Shown: in pieces, positions 1 to 12,200 of the stretch
Position numbering within the stretch: position 1 is the first letter of the stretch
Layout of the letters: each line of letters opens with the position of its first letter
Source of the DNA: Sinotaia quadrata
Lineage: Eukaryota; Mollusca; Gastropoda; Architaenioglossa; Viviparidae
Direction of reading: 5' to 3'
Length of the DNA stretch: 64,000 nt
NCBI GenBank assembly: GCA_028829895.1
Contig: CM054180.1
Location: 116,618,473-116,682,472, forward strand
Notes under the pieces: generated by a model
Database searches by the model: none
Seen by the model: only the letters and a program-made list of their open reading frames with translations
What the model was told of the DNA's origin: nothing
Translations under genes and position numbers: made by a program

Positions 1-660
1 AAAGAAAGAAGGGCGGTAAGGTTGCGTTTCGCTTCTCTTCAGTTTAGAGTTACCTTTTCTTGCCAAGTTCCATTGTTTCTGTTCTCCGTAGATCGATGGC
101 CAGATCCGAACTTAAAGCTGATAGCATCACGCGTGCGTAAACGAATCACTTTGTCATCTCTAAAAATGTGTGGAAGCATGTGACGTCACCAGAGAGAGAG
201 AGAGAGAGGAGAGAAGGAGAGAATTCAGTTTCGACATAGTTGGCAGGAATAGGTCAAGTGGTTAATGAAATAGATTTCAGAGACACGCCACACTTGTTAA
301 CGGATCAAACCACATTTCGTAAATATTTAGTTTCAATTCATTAAAAGTATACATTTTTATTCATTCACTGAGTAATTAACCACTCTCTCGTTCATGTTAA
401 TCTGGAATGTCATTAACTCTTCCGTTACTGATTCAAAACGACGCAGTGACGTTCACTATAACATTAACAATAACAACAACAATAATCAAATTAAAATACT
501 ATTATTATTATTATTATTAGAAACTCTTAGTGTTTTAAAAATATAAGCACCACCATTCTTTATCATCCTTTCATCATCTACCAAACTCTTCTATTCTTCC
601 CTGTCGTTCTCTTCGCGTCGTCCACACAATCAACACACTTGGTAGTTGACCTTAAATACC
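1..660. other. Non-coding stretch
   Basis: No gene is recognised. It holds an imperfect (GA)n tract at 191-222 directly after a TGACGTCA palindrome (CRE consensus, 181-188), and a short (ATT)n run near 502-520. The remainder is AT-rich single-copy-looking sequence. Confidence 0.6.
191..222. repeat. (GA)n microsatellite
   Basis: Dinucleotide AG run of about 32 bp, imperfect at its 3' half where GGAGAGAAGG interruptions appear. Confidence 0.9.
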
Positions 661-667
661 ACCCACC

Positions 668-669
<2 letters not shown>

Positions 670-747
<78 letters not shown>
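670..747. repeat. (CA)n microsatellite
   Basis: Uninterrupted AC/CA run of about 78 bp, one of several long CA/GT tracts in the window. It is alternating purine-pyrimidine and so has Z-DNA potential. Confidence 0.98.
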
Positions 748-749
<2 letters not shown>

Positions 750-2237
750 CACACGCAAACAAAACTAAATCAATAATAATTTGAAAATATAAATTATAAC
801 ATAATAATTAAATACAAATATACAACCATACAAATAGCTAAATACATTAGAAAACTAAAGTTTCACAGAAATTTAACGAATCCTTCTTGTGCAGAATTAC
901 AATAAGGAATAATAAAATATTTTACTCATAGAAAGGCGAATACAATGTTTTTACAAATGTGCCAATTCCAACAGTGGCACTAAAGAGATCCTGCTATTAT
1001 GCGTTTAACAGTGTAGAAAGAGTTAATATTTTTAACACAGTGTAGAAAGAGTTAATATTGTTTTGTTTTGTTTTAAATTCCAATTTCGTTCTCTGTTGTA
1101 AATTTGTGTTTTTTTAAAAAAAATATTCTATTTTATTTTTCGCGTTAAATATCAAATTACGTTATAGAAGAGTTTTGTTGCATTCTGTTTATTTTATTGA
1201 TTGTTTTATTAGTGCTTCTGTCTGCGTGTGTATGAGTGGGTGAGTGGGTTTAAGAAGTCGGAGGTTTGATATTGTATACGTGTTTGTTTGCTTGCTAACT
1301 TACTTGTTATTTATTGCGTTGGTTTTGGTGGTCCACACAGGATACTATTTTCTTCTCTACTTCCGAAACTAAACAATTAATGTAATATTCATGCTCAATG
1401 AAGGAAAAGGTCTTAGGCTGAAAAACAACGCTCTCTAGAAGCCGTACACAAAACGAGGTCGTTTGTTCGCCCAACTGATCTGGAAGCCATGGATCGGTTG
1501 TGAAGACCTTCACAAAAGGGACGGGTGCAAGAGAAATGGGTGGGGTGGGGTGAGGGCAACGTTCTTTCTCCTGTTTGTTTGACTCCTTAAATTGTGCAGA
1601 TCTCTAAGCGCTTGTGTTTGAAACTCTCTAACTGCCACAAGCGATGAAGGTTATTTTTATTATTATTTTGTCGGATATGGTTGTGTGGGGGTGGGGGTGG
1701 GGGTGGGGGGTTCTTCCCGATTTCGGAATATTTTTCCTTCAAGCTGAAAACGTAAATACACCCAAGCGCACACACGGACATTTTTCAGAACACACACATT
1801 CATACATATATGCGCACTATTGCTGACATTTTATTAGAGGGAATGAGCTAAAAGGAATAGGAATGGACGAAATAGGAACTAAAAGGAATAGACGAAGGTA
1901 GCGAAAAATACATCGAACAATGTTGATAGCTTTTATGTGGACAAGGAGATGGAAGGCAAGACACTATTATGAGTAATAATTTCTTTTTTATTTAAAGGAA
2001 GAAAAGAATATGAACAGAATAAATAAGTATCAAAGGACCCCAGCACTGCTTAACAACACTGTATCCACGAAATGAACAAGCGAATGTAGGAGTTGTTAAA
2101 AAATGGAGTACACACTTCTGACAATTATGTTACACGCATTTTGAGGTGGTTTAGTTTCCATTTTTATTTATCCGCACTCCAAAGCATCGCTAACGACAGT
2201 TTTAAACTTGTGTACCCTTCGCGCCGATGTTCCCAGT
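748..2237. other. AT-rich non-coding stretch
   Basis: No gene is recognised. It contains a short direct duplication (the phrase GTGTAGAAAGAGTTAATATT occurs near 1011 and again near 1041) and a G-rich (GGGGTG)n run at about 1685-1710. Small open frames on either strand show no family resemblance. Confidence 0.55.
1685..1710 (+). repeat. (GGGGTG)n G-rich run
   Basis: Four to five G-tracts of four to six Gs separated by single T residues; a potential G-quadruplex on the + strand. Confidence 0.85.
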
Positions 2238-2379
2238 GAACCGTTCTGAGACACAGCGCAACCTACTTCCGTCATGATCCAAAACACCACCAACTTCCGT
2301 CTTGAACCGTTCTGATGCAAAACACCACTGACTTCCTTCATGAGCCGTTCTGAGGCACAGCGCCACCTACTTCAGCCTT
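2238..2379. repeat. Degenerate 38-bp tandem repeat
   Basis: Three full units and one partial one begin with GAACCGTTCTGA or GAGCCGTTCTGA and continue through CACAGCGC-ACCTACTTC. One unit is shortened and the copies are diverged, so the array looks old. Confidence 0.75.
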
Positions 2380-2595
2380 GAGCATTAATGGTACTGTTGT
2401 GACTGGTGCAGAATAGGGGGCGCTATTCTCTCTATCTGTACGTTATCAATGTAAAGTTTACTGATTCGAGTTTTAATATTCAGTCAATTGAAAAAATTAC
2501 TTCCCCTTTAAAGCGTATTTCATATATATTATTTATTTAAGGGCAAACTCACCGTGAGCATTGCGCCTTGACGCCGTATGGCACAGAGCTCTACA

Positions 2596-2844
2596 TCTCT
2601 GGCAAGTACACGGCACCCTATCTCTGGCAATTACACGGCACCCCGTCTCTGGCAATTACACAACACCCCTTCTCTGGCAATTACACAGCACCCCATCTCT
2701 GGCAATTAAACAGCACCCCATCTCTGGCAATTACACGGCACCCCATCTCTGGCAATTACACGGCACCCCATCTCTGGCAATTACACGGCACCCCATCTCT
2801 GGCAATTACACAGCACTCCATCTCTGGAATTACACGGCGCTCCG
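2596..2844. repeat. 25-bp minisatellite, ~10 copies
   Basis: Ten units begin with TCTCTGGCAATTACACGGCA at 25-bp spacing (2596, 2621, 2646 and so on). Copies differ at a few positions and the last lacks one base. Because 25 is not a multiple of three, the array reads open in more than one frame, which explains the open frames seen across it; it should not be called a protein. Confidence 0.97.
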
Positions 2845-4070
2845 TCAGAGATAGTGCTTATAAAGTATTCGTCAGGAAGAGCAGAACTACACATATTCAT
2901 GTTTGTTCTTATTATAGTAATTTATATTACTCTACATATTACTCTCATTGTTGTGATCCAGTATTTCAGATTTTGGCCAAAGTGAGTGAGAGGTTTACCA
3001 GAGCGAATCTGCGTGCGTATCTGTGTGAGTGTGCGTGTGCAGTTTTATTTTGTAAAAGGTGTTTGGCTGTTTCCGATTGTGTTCTTTTGCTTTGTTTAAA
3101 GTATTGTGCCTGTATAGGTGTACTTGAGTGTGTTCGTACGTATGTTTGTGTATGCTCTAAGTGTGTATTTACACGTTTTAACGATGTTTCTTTTAGTTTT
3201 TGTGTTCGTATGTGCGTTTCTTGAAGTAAGTTTGTAAGTGGCTGTGTTTGCTTGTGTGTACGCTGGTGAAAATGTGTGACGTTTGTGCGTATGTATGTGA
3301 GCGTACGTGTATGTGCGTGTGTTTCAACTATTTATCGATTATAGATCCCAGTTAGCATAACGTGGTTCGTGATTCTGAGAGAGTGAAAATACTTATACAT
3401 TAATTATGCCATCTATTAAATCTGTTATGTAAAGTCGTCATTTGAATTACTGACCCCTTGATAGATTTCCGACTTAAATAATGACATAAATGTGAATAAT
3501 CCATAAATATTGACTTTATAACTAAAACTAATTGTATCCATTCTATCAGCATATAATCAACGTGTGTACATGTTGTTTTCATTGTTGTTTAAGTTATTAT
3601 TGTTGTCGAAATGAAATGTTTTAAATCTTCTCCAATCAAAACTATTTGGAATTAGTTCCCCACCTCCAATCAAACAGTTTGATACAAAAACTTACTTAGA
3701 AATTCTATGGTCAGTTGTGTTTACAATATAATAATATACGATTTCCCCTATTTCTGATACACTCTGTCTTGTTTGTCTCTATATTCTCCCTGCATAGGGC
3801 CTTGGGGGCTTTTTAAATGAACGACGGAATGTTGATCACAGCAATAGGTCGAAGATAGGTTAAGTCTAAACTATCTGACGGATTTGCAGAATAGATCCCT
3901 GTCTCGAGACTGGCTTATACTATCTGGGGCGCCACATGGAGCTAGACAAATAAACCCATAGAGTGATTTCCCAACTTCTATTAATGTCAATATAATTAGC
4001 CTTAATGCGCCTGTTTGAGGTTTCCCAATTCACCACCCACACAGAACAGGATAACGACCATTCCCCTCTC
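2845..4070. other. Non-coding stretch
   Basis: No gene is recognised. The 3000-3330 part is rich in TGTG/GTGTG words on the + strand, like a decayed GT repeat; the rest is AT-rich without obvious structure. Confidence 0.5.
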
Positions 4071-4076
4071 TCCATT

Positions 4077-4161
<85 letters not shown>

Positions 4162-4165
4162 AAAC
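4077..4165 (+). repeat. (CA)n microsatellite, left arm of an inverted pair
   Basis: About 85 bp of CA with a few interruptions (CAAACA, CTCACA). It lies about 80 bp before a (GT)n run of similar length, so the two can base-pair with each other. Confidence 0.97.
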
Positions 4166-4241
4166 GCACATGCACTTTTGTTACGCCCTTGGTTTTGATT
4201 TCTGGGTGTAATCTGACGGTCGCTGTGGAGAAAATGCAGAA

Positions 4242-4250
4242 TGTGTGTGT

Positions 4251-4315
<65 letters not shown>
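4242..4315 (+). repeat. (GT)n microsatellite, right arm of an inverted pair
   Basis: About 74 bp of GT with one TATG interruption near its start. Together with the CA tract at 4077-4165 it makes a long imperfect inverted repeat with a spacer of about 76 bp. Confidence 0.97.
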
Positions 4316-4317
<2 letters not shown>

Positions 4318-4912
4318 TATATGTATGTGGTGTGTAGTATGTACTACTAAAGACGGTTGCTGTGTAAGCTTGTCAAAAATTAAAGTTGTACCTATGTGTG
4401 TGTCTGTTCGCATAGAGCTGTATAAAATGTACTCCTAATTGCTCCACATTGAGCCATTTAGTGCTTCAAACTAATCTTGTCCCTTTTAAAAAAAAAACCC
4501 AATAATTCAGCGCTGAACATGATTGCTATTTTAACCAAAAGAAACAACTGTGAAATGTGTTTAAAGTATTACTTTTCAGTTGCATGAATTTCTTCCTGCC
4601 ATTGTATTGATTTAATTTAGAAGTTTAAAACGTGTAACGAGTTGTTATTGGGAAAGAAAACATATATTGCCTGAATTAAGTTGTTCACCGAGATTAAACT
4701 TGCATTAGGATAAAAATGTGCTTTGCATTTCTGTTCAATTTAGTGAGATTTGTAGTGAGATAAATTTAGGTTTTTTACTGAGATAATGTGCGCATCGAGA
4801 AAAAAGTACGAACTGATGCAGAGATGTCTTGTAAACTGATGAGATTAGGCCTTAAGACAAAACATGCTGAGATTAGGCCGTTCATTCAGAACTTGTGATC
4901 TCAGGTGTGCTG

Positions 4913-5130
4913 CTTCATTTGTTCTGAAGAAATTTGATAGATTGAAGACGTCACGTGCCCTATGTCATTTGTTCTGATGAAGTTTGATAGACTGAAGACG
5001 TCACGTGCTCTATGTCATTTGTTCTGATGAAGTTTGATAGACTGAAGTCGTCATGTGCTCAGTGTCATTTGTTCTGATGAAGTTTCTCATGCTAAAGACG
5101 TCACGTGCTTGTAATTGTTTTGCCTGATGC
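4913..5130. repeat. 50-bp minisatellite carrying a GACGTCACGTG motif
   Basis: Four to five units at exact 50-bp spacing contain GTCATTTGTTCTGATGAAGT followed by AGACGTCACGTGCTC. Each well-preserved unit carries a GACGTC palindrome overlapping a CACGTG E-box. The third unit is mutated (GTCGTCATGTG) and the last is diverged. Binding by CREB/ATF or bHLH factors is inference from motif only. Confidence 0.93.
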
Positions 5131-5904
5131 ATTAAAAAATAATAGAATGTAAAGCTGCGTTTGTTTCTTGCTGAACGGCTTTTCTGTTGATTATTTGTTG
5201 CTGTATGCTTTTTCTTCCTCTTTTACTTATTTATTTACGGTGGAGTTTTATTTTGCTTTTGAAATGTTTTTGGAAAGTATCTGTTAGTTGTTTTATACAT
5301 TATTAAGGCCGACGTCATATCTGACATATATTGTCTCATTTTAGGCACAGCACACTCCGACAACCCACAGAACAGTACGTGAAGTATTTGTTCCTTATCG
5401 CCTGGTGGTCCAGTAGCTTTTTGTGTCCGGGCCGACCATTTAAAGAGGCTGTTAATTTTTCTTTTTTCCTTTTTAATCTGACATCATAAATCATTTTAAA
5501 ATTTTAACTTTAACACACAGACACACGCACGCACTCGCATATACACACAGAAGAAGCGTTAGGAGCAATCAAGAGCATCATTTCTGTAATGAGACCACAA
5601 TAACTTTGCATTACTAAAATCATTGAACCGTTGAGTTTATAATCCACTGTTCGAGTCGGCGTGCGGCTAAAATTTCGAAGATGCATACATTTCTAATTAA
5701 CTGATCAATTATTTAATTAATCTAGAGGTCCCTGGTGGCATCCACTTGGCAATGACATAACATGCAATTTATCGAGTCGTCATGCAACGCGATCGGATGA
5801 TCTGACCATGTGTGTATGCCGTCAAATCGGAAAACAATCTGTCGGTTCATCGGCTTCAGACCTACGAGTGGAGCTAACGCAAAACCCCTGTAGAAGCATA
5901 TTCC
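5131..5904. other. AT-rich non-coding stretch
   Basis: No gene is recognised. A CA-rich patch lies at about 5513-5550; nothing else stands out. Confidence 0.5.
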
Positions 5905-6210
5905 ACTCCAATCGATGATTGTTTCGAGAAAAGTAAGCCTGTCTTATCACTGAACGATTGTTTCGAGAAAAGTAAACGTGTATTATTAATGCACGACTGT
6001 TTCGAGAAAAGTAAACCTGTACAATCAATCGAAGATTATTTCGAGAAAAGTAAGCCTATATTGTCAATCGAAGACTGTTTCGAGAAACGTGAGTAGGTTT
6101 AATCGGTCTACGACTGTTTCAAGAAAGGTAAGCCTAAATACTAAATCGAAGACCATTTCGAAGAGAGTAAGCTTTTAATTTGAAGAGTTTATTTCAAGGA
6201 AAGTAAATTT
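5905..6210. repeat. 39-bp minisatellite, ~8 copies
   Basis: The phrase GTTTCGAGAAAAGTAA recurs at 5921, 5960, 5999, 6038, 6077, 6116 and 6155, then in a weaker copy near 6191. The period is 39 bp, equal to 13 codons, so the minus strand reads as a 13-residue peptide repeat (YFSRNN core) until stops break it. I regard that frame as a by-product of the period. Copies diverge towards the 3' end. Confidence 0.95.
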
Positions 6211-8186
6211 ATTTACAAAATTAAAATACTGATGCAAGGGTGCACATATTTTACATCCAATAGTGGGGTGTACTTCTACACTGCAAATGTCCTTATTTAG
6301 CAACACTTCTGGCAGTAAAAAAAATATTATAAATTTTTTTGTATCAATATTTTTTAAAACCATAATTTTGTAAACACTTCTGGCATCTGTTCGCTAATAA
6401 TCAGCAGTAGCTTAGTCGTCACCCTTCCAGTCAGTAAAACAATGTACAATTCCTCCCCACCAAGAGAGATTGGACTTTTAACTGTTTTCGTGTTGTTTAC
6501 CTGGAAAGTATTCTGAGCGTTCCTTCATGTTCCATCAGTTTCTCTTTGAATGTTTAGCACTGTAACGTATATACACTTGATGAGGAGAGAATACAGAATT
6601 GTCTAATTAATTACCTCCCTTGCTTGCCAGAAAACTTTAACCCGGTTTCCCGGTCACAAGCACGCACCTTCAGGAAATAAAATACAACTAATGACACGTC
6701 ACACTAACGTCTATCTTTATGTTAAAGCAAATAAAATTTAATCTAACTCTAGCCCCTCCCCCCCCCAACTCCCTTTGTGAATGAGTTCCTTATGACATAT
6801 ACAAACATGACAGGACGAGAGTCAATATTTAGTCAATATTTAATATATATATGGCTCAAGGTCATCAGAATTAAAGGTTTTTAGTGCATAGTCTTATGTA
6901 AGTACGAGCAAAGTGTTTTTTTAGTGTCTTTCTTTCGTCACTTATCTTTCACAAAGTTGAAAGACACCTTCGGCAGTTAGCGTCGGCATGTTCTTCACTT
7001 CCGGTGAAAGGCGTGGTTTGGCGTATTTACGCAGACTAAATAATGTGTAGATGTGAAGTCACAACACTCTTTTATTGGGTGGCGTCCCCTCGCACAAGGT
7101 GCCACACATGTTTTTGCTGGCAATTAATTACTGAACTATAAAATCCAGATATTCCCACAAGTCCACAAACTCATAATTTAATTCAGTCTGGGAAAGATAC
7201 TAGAGGAGCCAATCAGTCACTATAGGAGACTCTAGGTGTAGGTCGAAAAGGCAGCCTAACTTTCAGTTTCTCTAACTCCCCCTAATTAAGCTCCTTGACA
7301 TCTGTTGCCCAGATTTCCCCTACCTTGTGACACATTTTGTATCTGGTCCGAGCGTTAATCTGCAGGTGGACACGGTCCTCTCCTACGGACACTTCTACTT
7401 TAGGTCCACTTGCAGTGACTGAAAGGGAGACAAATCAGGCTAGGGATAGTATAACTGAGGGGGTGGGAAGACTCAAGGCTAAGTTTAATTAAATGTCAGA
7501 ATTTGGAACAACTTTAAAAATCACTACTTGTACAGTAATTTAAAGTAATTAGTTTGAAAGAGTATTATTATTTAGATTATTATAATTAGGATTTAAGATA
7601 TATTTACTTTTAATAAGTTAAATAAAATCGTGAGAAGGTGGGGAGGGAGCGTGCCAGATGCACCTTGCGTGCACCTTTGTCGAAGTCAATTGTTATTTAT
7701 AAAAGTATTTTGCAAGAATCCATCTCCAATTATTTTCTTAAATTTCTTTCTTTCTTTTCTTTTTAAACATTACACTCATTTTCCTTATTTCGCTACATCA
7801 TTCTTGAATAAAAATAGGAAAAAGAAAAGAATGTTTGCAAAACACTTGATATAAGTGACAGCATAAGGTAATCAATACATAATATGTACTGAGTATATAA
7901 GGAAAAGGGAGAACATTGGAGATATATACTGACTTATTTCATTGTTGATTAATTGTAAAACAAACAAATATAGCAAATAAAAAAGAAATTATAGCACTAA
8001 TGATAATAACACTTCAGAAATTCATTGATTCACTTTCTCCAATCGATTGTCCCACTTCTAGTCATCGGATTTTATTGCTATTTCAAGCTTTTGAAAAATT
8101 CAAACACATGTATCACATCGATTTTTTTTCCTGTTTCTCGCGCATGCGCAATTGTCAATAGCTGACTGCGCAAGGAAGTGGGAGTA
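6211..8186. other. Non-coding stretch
   Basis: No gene is recognised. A C-run lies near 6765-6776. The 6990-7480 part is more GC-balanced than its surroundings and could be an old mobile element, but I cannot assign a family. 7490-8130 is strongly AT-rich. Confidence 0.45.
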
Positions 8187-8565
8187 GGGGGTGGGGTGGG
8201 GACCAGTCGCGTGCAGGAGAGTCAGGCTCCCTGGGGTGGAAGCGTCAAGCACAAGGCAGGATTCAGGATGTGGGCAAAACCTTCACCGTTTCGAAGGGGA
8301 AGACAGTTAGAAGGGAGTAATAGGATTGTCAGTGATCCTATTAGGGCACTAATCCTGCCAAGCTGTCTCATTTTCCGGCTAATCCGATCAGCACTGTTCA
8401 CAAAGTTTCAAGGGCGGGTGGTACTGGCGCAGCAATGTGCGGTCAGCGGCATGACTAAGATGTGCCGGAACGTCGCTGGCTGAGTGGGGGGTGGGGTGGG
8501 GTGGGATGGATGGCGTACTGGAGAAAAGACGAGAAAGAAAGAAAATTACGAAAACATGATACACA

Positions 8566-8572
<7 letters not shown>

Positions 8573-8632
<60 letters not shown>
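8573..8632 (+). repeat. (GT)n microsatellite
   Basis: About 60 bp of uninterrupted GT, preceded by a G-rich GGGGTGGGGTGGGGTGGG run at about 8486-8504. Confidence 0.97.
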
Positions 8633-8636
<4 letters not shown>

Positions 8637-8756
8637 GTATATGTTAGAGAGAGTGTGCATAATTATGTACCTGCGAGTATGTGTGTGTTAGAGTTAGTGC
8701 TTGCTTTTTCACACTGGAATTAAAAAGAGACGAACGCATACAGCAGAGGGAAAACC

Positions 8757-8990
8757 GTGAGATAAGATGAAGGAACACAATGAGGTAAGATGAGGGTAAA
8801 CGGTGAAATAAAATAAGCACTAAACTATAAGATGAGGGTAAACGGTGAGATAAGAAGAGAACAACTGCGAGTTTAGATGAGGGAAAGTGAGATATGATAA
8901 TTGCAAACAGACAAAACAGAAGAATGCATGAGATGGGAAAAAGTGGGATAAGATGAGGATAACTGAGATAAGACGAGGGAAAACGGTGAA
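8757..8990. repeat. Degenerate tandem repeat (GAGATAAGATGAGGG type)
   Basis: Diverged copies of a purine-rich phrase such as GATGAGGGTAAACGGTGA recur every 25-60 bp. Spacing is irregular, so this is an old array or a simple-sequence region in decay. Confidence 0.65.
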
Positions 8991-9590
8991 AAAGAGACAG
9001 TTTCATTAGAAAATGAAATAAGTGGGTATGGGTGAACAGTAGATTGCAACTGCTGGTCCCATGCACTAACTGAAACTCTTTATTTTGGCCAATTTTATTT
9101 GAAGTCTTCAAGAGTTAAGTTTATAAAAGAAATTCAGTGTTGATTAAAAGAAATGGGGGTGAGAATGGTGGAGAGATGAAAAAAAAAATTAATTGCTTTT
9201 AAACATAGTTTATGTTATAGAAAATCGACAGTTGAGCCAAACTTCATTTTAAATTTTTTTATCACTTACGTCTGAAAATTCTCATTCACTTCAACGAATA
9301 GTTAAAGACCAAGTGAAATGGAATCTATGTCATCCACGGATAAGAATAAATCCATATAAAATGAGTAACTCCCATTCTTAGAATCAAGACTGCAAAATTT
9401 AAACTTTCAGAGATCTGTATAAATGCAATTATTTTGGTATTCAAAGTCAATATTTCTGAAAGAAATCAGAGCTCTCGTTCATTTGCGAGTCTGACTTCTC
9501 ACTATAGCATTTGACGTCACGAGAGGGAACTACAATCCGCATGCTCCGTCCGACATATTGTCTTGCGTTAAACGCGTGGTTTAAAAAATT
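8991..9590. other. AT-rich non-coding stretch
   Basis: No gene is recognised. The last 100 bp (TTTGACGTCACGAGAGGG near 9510) is more GC-rich and directly precedes the THAP-like relic, so it may belong to the same old mobile element. Confidence 0.45.
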
Positions 9591-9595
9591 AAAAC

Positions 9596-9786
9596 GTGGC
9601 TAAATATTGCAGTGCATATGGCTGCACAAATAGCAGACAAACTAAAAATAACATTTTTTTTTAACATTTCCCAAATATCACAAATTACGAAAAACGTGGA
9701 TTACAAATCTGAAAAGAGAAAAACGCTCATCCAATAGCACAGACGGCAGTGCGTAACGAGCAGTTCCAAGAAGAAGACTGTGAAAT
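9596..9786 (+). pseudogene. THAP zinc-finger domain relic
   Basis: Reading + from 9596 gives KYCSAYGCTNSRQTKNN then FF, a stop codon, HFP, NYEKRG, a second stop, and VRNEQF. This follows the order of a C2CH THAP domain: the first Cys pair (C-x4-C, followed by TN), a central FHxFP-type motif, a basic stretch, and the terminal CSEHF box. Here the C and H of that last box are replaced (VRNEQF), and two stops interrupt the frame, so the zinc site cannot form. THAP domains are DNA-binding modules found in P-element-type transposases and in domesticated cellular proteins. No transposase catalytic part was recognised nearby, so I read it as a decayed transposon fragment or THAP pseudogene. Domain identity is fairly sure; its source is not. 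Confidence 0.65.
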
Positions 9787-10605
9787 GCAAAACAGTCTTT
9801 TCGGGACAGTTTAGCAATGCCAATAATAATAAATAAATCATCTTCTTAAAAGTATTAAATTTTTTTAAATGAACAAAAATATTTAATTATTGGGTGTTAT
9901 TTATGTTGTTTATCAGAAGCAATAATATAACTGCGAATATAAGCATTGTAAGGATAACGTGTCCATATGAGTAAATATTGGTTCAGAATGTACAAAGAAA
10001 TTTATGACAAATAATTTTATAATCTATTTATTTTTATATTTTATTCCAAGGAAAGTGTGATATTAAAAATAGTTACAGAACAAAACAAATCTTTTCAATT
10101 TGTATATAACAAATTTTAAATTTGTAATCAAATATCTGGCAGCATTTTGGCACATATGAATGATTCTTTTGACATCAAATTTAAGACAAGTGGGTATATT
10201 TGTTCTCGTTTTATTTTTTTTAATTATAAATTGTTAAATAAAATGTTAAACATGGTATATTGCTTAACTGCTAATTCTTTATTTTAATCTTAATTATGAT
10301 GATATATATATTTTATTGTAATTGGCTCGCAAAATTGGCTTTCAAACTAAGACTCTGCAACCCTGTTGTTATCTGCACTTACCTGGCGTTAAATTTTGAT
10401 CAATATGCTTTCTTACGTATATACATAGTTAAGTAGCTAGCAATTAATCAATTGTTCTTTAATTACTTTGCAATATCTGATTTAATTAAAATTCTACTGA
10501 ATAAGATGCTTCATATATGTTAAATATATATTCATCAGACCTCTATCATCAACTTTTAATCTGAATTTGTATGAAAACATTTTATTATATCAGTGGTTGC
10601 TTGCT
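9787..10605. other. Very AT-rich non-coding stretch
   Basis: No gene is recognised; it consists largely of A+T runs with no tandem structure. It ends where the Ty3/gypsy reverse-transcriptase relic begins. Confidence 0.55.
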
Positions 10606-10611
10606 TGTGTT

Positions 10612-11045
10612 GTGTTAACTATGGAAAATTCATTCACAAGTTTAGTTTCATCACCAAACTGCTCATTGATTTGATGAGGAAAGGCAAACCTGAAATACTG
10701 ATTTGGAGTGAGGAGTGTGAAACCAGCTTTATTAGTTTGAAAGGCTGACTGTCACGAGCTCCGGTCCTCCATTTGCCTGATTTTCAATAAGGAATTCATA
10801 CTCAGAACAGATGCTAGCAATGCAGGACTAGGTGATGTACTGATGATAGCAATGCAGGACTAGGTGATGTACTGGTGCTAGCAACGCAGGACTAGGTGAT
10901 GTACAGATGCTAGCAATGCAGGACTAGGTGATGTACTGGTGCTAGCAATGCAGGACTAGGTGATGTACTGGTGCTAGCAATGCAGGACTAGGTGTTGCAC
11001 TAGTGCAGAAACACGATGATAATTCTGTATCAAGTAGCTTATTTC
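10612..11045 (+). pseudogene. Ty3/gypsy RT C-terminus and RNase H relic
   Basis: The + strand reads YGKFIHKFSFITKLLIDLM then RKGKPEILIWSEECETSF, matching the end of a Ty3/gypsy reverse transcriptase (the Y+RFI-NFS and TDL-+KG regions) and the W-E-C---F linker. After a stop it gives SRAPVLHLPDF, and in a shifted frame KEFILRTDASNAGLGDVL, the first catalytic block of RNase H with its TDAS aspartate. Stops and a frameshift show that it is dead. The TDASNAGLG coding DNA was then tandemly amplified (32-bp array at 10811-11003), and a degraded tail (LVQKHDDNS) follows. The fragment lies head-to-head against the gag-PR-IN relic at 11.1-13.5 kb, which is on the other strand. Confidence 0.8.
10811..11003. 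repeat. 32-bp minisatellite derived from an RNase H motif
   Basis: Six copies of GCTAGCAATGCAGGACTAGG plus GATGTACTGGT at exact 32-bp spacing (GCAGGACTA or its variant at 10822, 10854, 10886, 10918, 10950, 10982). The repeated sequence is the codons of the retrotransposon RNase H TDASNAGLG motif. Since 32 is not a multiple of three, each copy shifts the frame, so amplification followed loss of function or destroyed it. Confidence 0.95.
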
Positions 11046-11098
11046 CAGAATGATTCGACTTCAGATTATGATCCTGTAGTGTGATCGTAAATTCTAGA

Positions 11099-11380
11099 CT
11101 AGTTTTTTAGTTTCTTGTATCGTGTTCCATAACCATTGAGCATCAGAATCTGAGAGTTCCAGATTAAAAATAATCCATTAACAGTTTCAACATCTGTTAA
11201 TCCTGGTTGCACTACAGATTCAGCATCGGGTACAAAGGTCGCATCAAACTCTATTGCAATAGTAGTGACCATGTTATCTGGGCATTCTTTATTTGCTTCC
11301 ATCAGATTAGCATACAACTTTGTTGATTTAGATCTGAACTGATTTAAGAAATTGCATTTAGTCAATTTCTCGACATCTTC
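11099..11380 (-). pseudogene. Integrase C-terminal region relic (Ty3/gypsy)
   Basis: An 88-residue open stretch on the minus strand (11365 to 11099) contains KSTKLYANLMEANKE and then TTIAIEFDATFVPD. The KLY-ANL phrase resembles the K-x-HANLLK segment that closes the C-terminal domain of metazoan Ty3/gypsy integrases, and its position downstream of the integrase core at 11.6-12.2 kb agrees. An integrated Gmr1-type element would continue into reverse transcriptase beyond this point, but no RT is seen on this strand. The start codon assigned to the open frame has no meaning. Confidence 0.5.
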
Positions 11381-11639
11381 ATTGCGTCCTTACCAAGATA
11401 CATCTAATTTGTTTTGGAGCAGAGATACGAAAAAACTTGCACACAGACTTCAACAGTACACACTTTCATTTTATGGTTGTACAGACATGCTTGTCTGGCT
11501 TTACCCTTGCGTACATTTTTGGCTGCTATTTAACATGAAGTGTCAAAATGGTTCGCAAGTTCAATCACATGCTGATATGTACTTTTTACGGATTCCACTA
11601 GCCAGCTCTTTGTCCAATATTCTCATAAAATAGACATGG

Positions 11640-12200
11640 GTCCCTAACAGTTCTACCATATAAGAGTTCAAAGTCAAAAAATGAGTCATGTCTTGTGGTA
11701 CTTCCTGCAATGCAAATACACATCCCAATCATGTGGTCTTTCCATGCACATTTTTCTCAAGGACTTGGTAAGAGTAACGTTAAGATTTTTTTACTAAACC
11801 GTTACGCATAGGATGGTAAGGATTAGTTCTAAACTGCTTTATCTCAAAGGTTGATTAATCTCTTTCAATAACAATACCTGTTGAGTCCCTCTATTGGACA
11901 AGATTTATTCTGGAAATCTTACATGTGAGAATATGGTGAACAGTGCGTTTGCTACCAAGGCAGCATTAATAGAACTAAGATCAACTGCCGCTATTGCGTA
12001 GCATGATCAATGATGGTGAGAATCCATCTGTGGCCTCAACCCTGATGAGGGCACAAATTCTCCAATGAGATTGACAGCTACATGCCTAATGGAAATATCT
12101 ATTGTCAGGGTTTCACTGGGTGTTCCGTCTTTTCATTCACTCGCTGACAGATATCACAAGACTGACAGTACCACGTGATCCCCCCCCCTCATTATTTCTA
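11640..12200 (-). pseudogene. Ty3/gypsy integrase zinc-finger and catalytic core relic
   Basis: The minus strand reads CQSCDICQR (12167-12141), the Cys-Cys half of the HHCC zinc finger, and continues to HVAVNLIGEFVPSS (Asn codon at 12072-12070), the core strand holding the first catalytic Asp. About 59 codons on comes ILSNRGTQQ (Asn at 11895-11893), normally the second catalytic Asp. Spacing fits the D-x(about 58-60)-D distance of integrases. Both catalytic Asp positions read Asn, each explained by one G-to-A change, so the enzyme would be inactive even without its stops. Family assignment is secure; clade (Gmr1-like) is inferred from gene order. Confidence 0.8.
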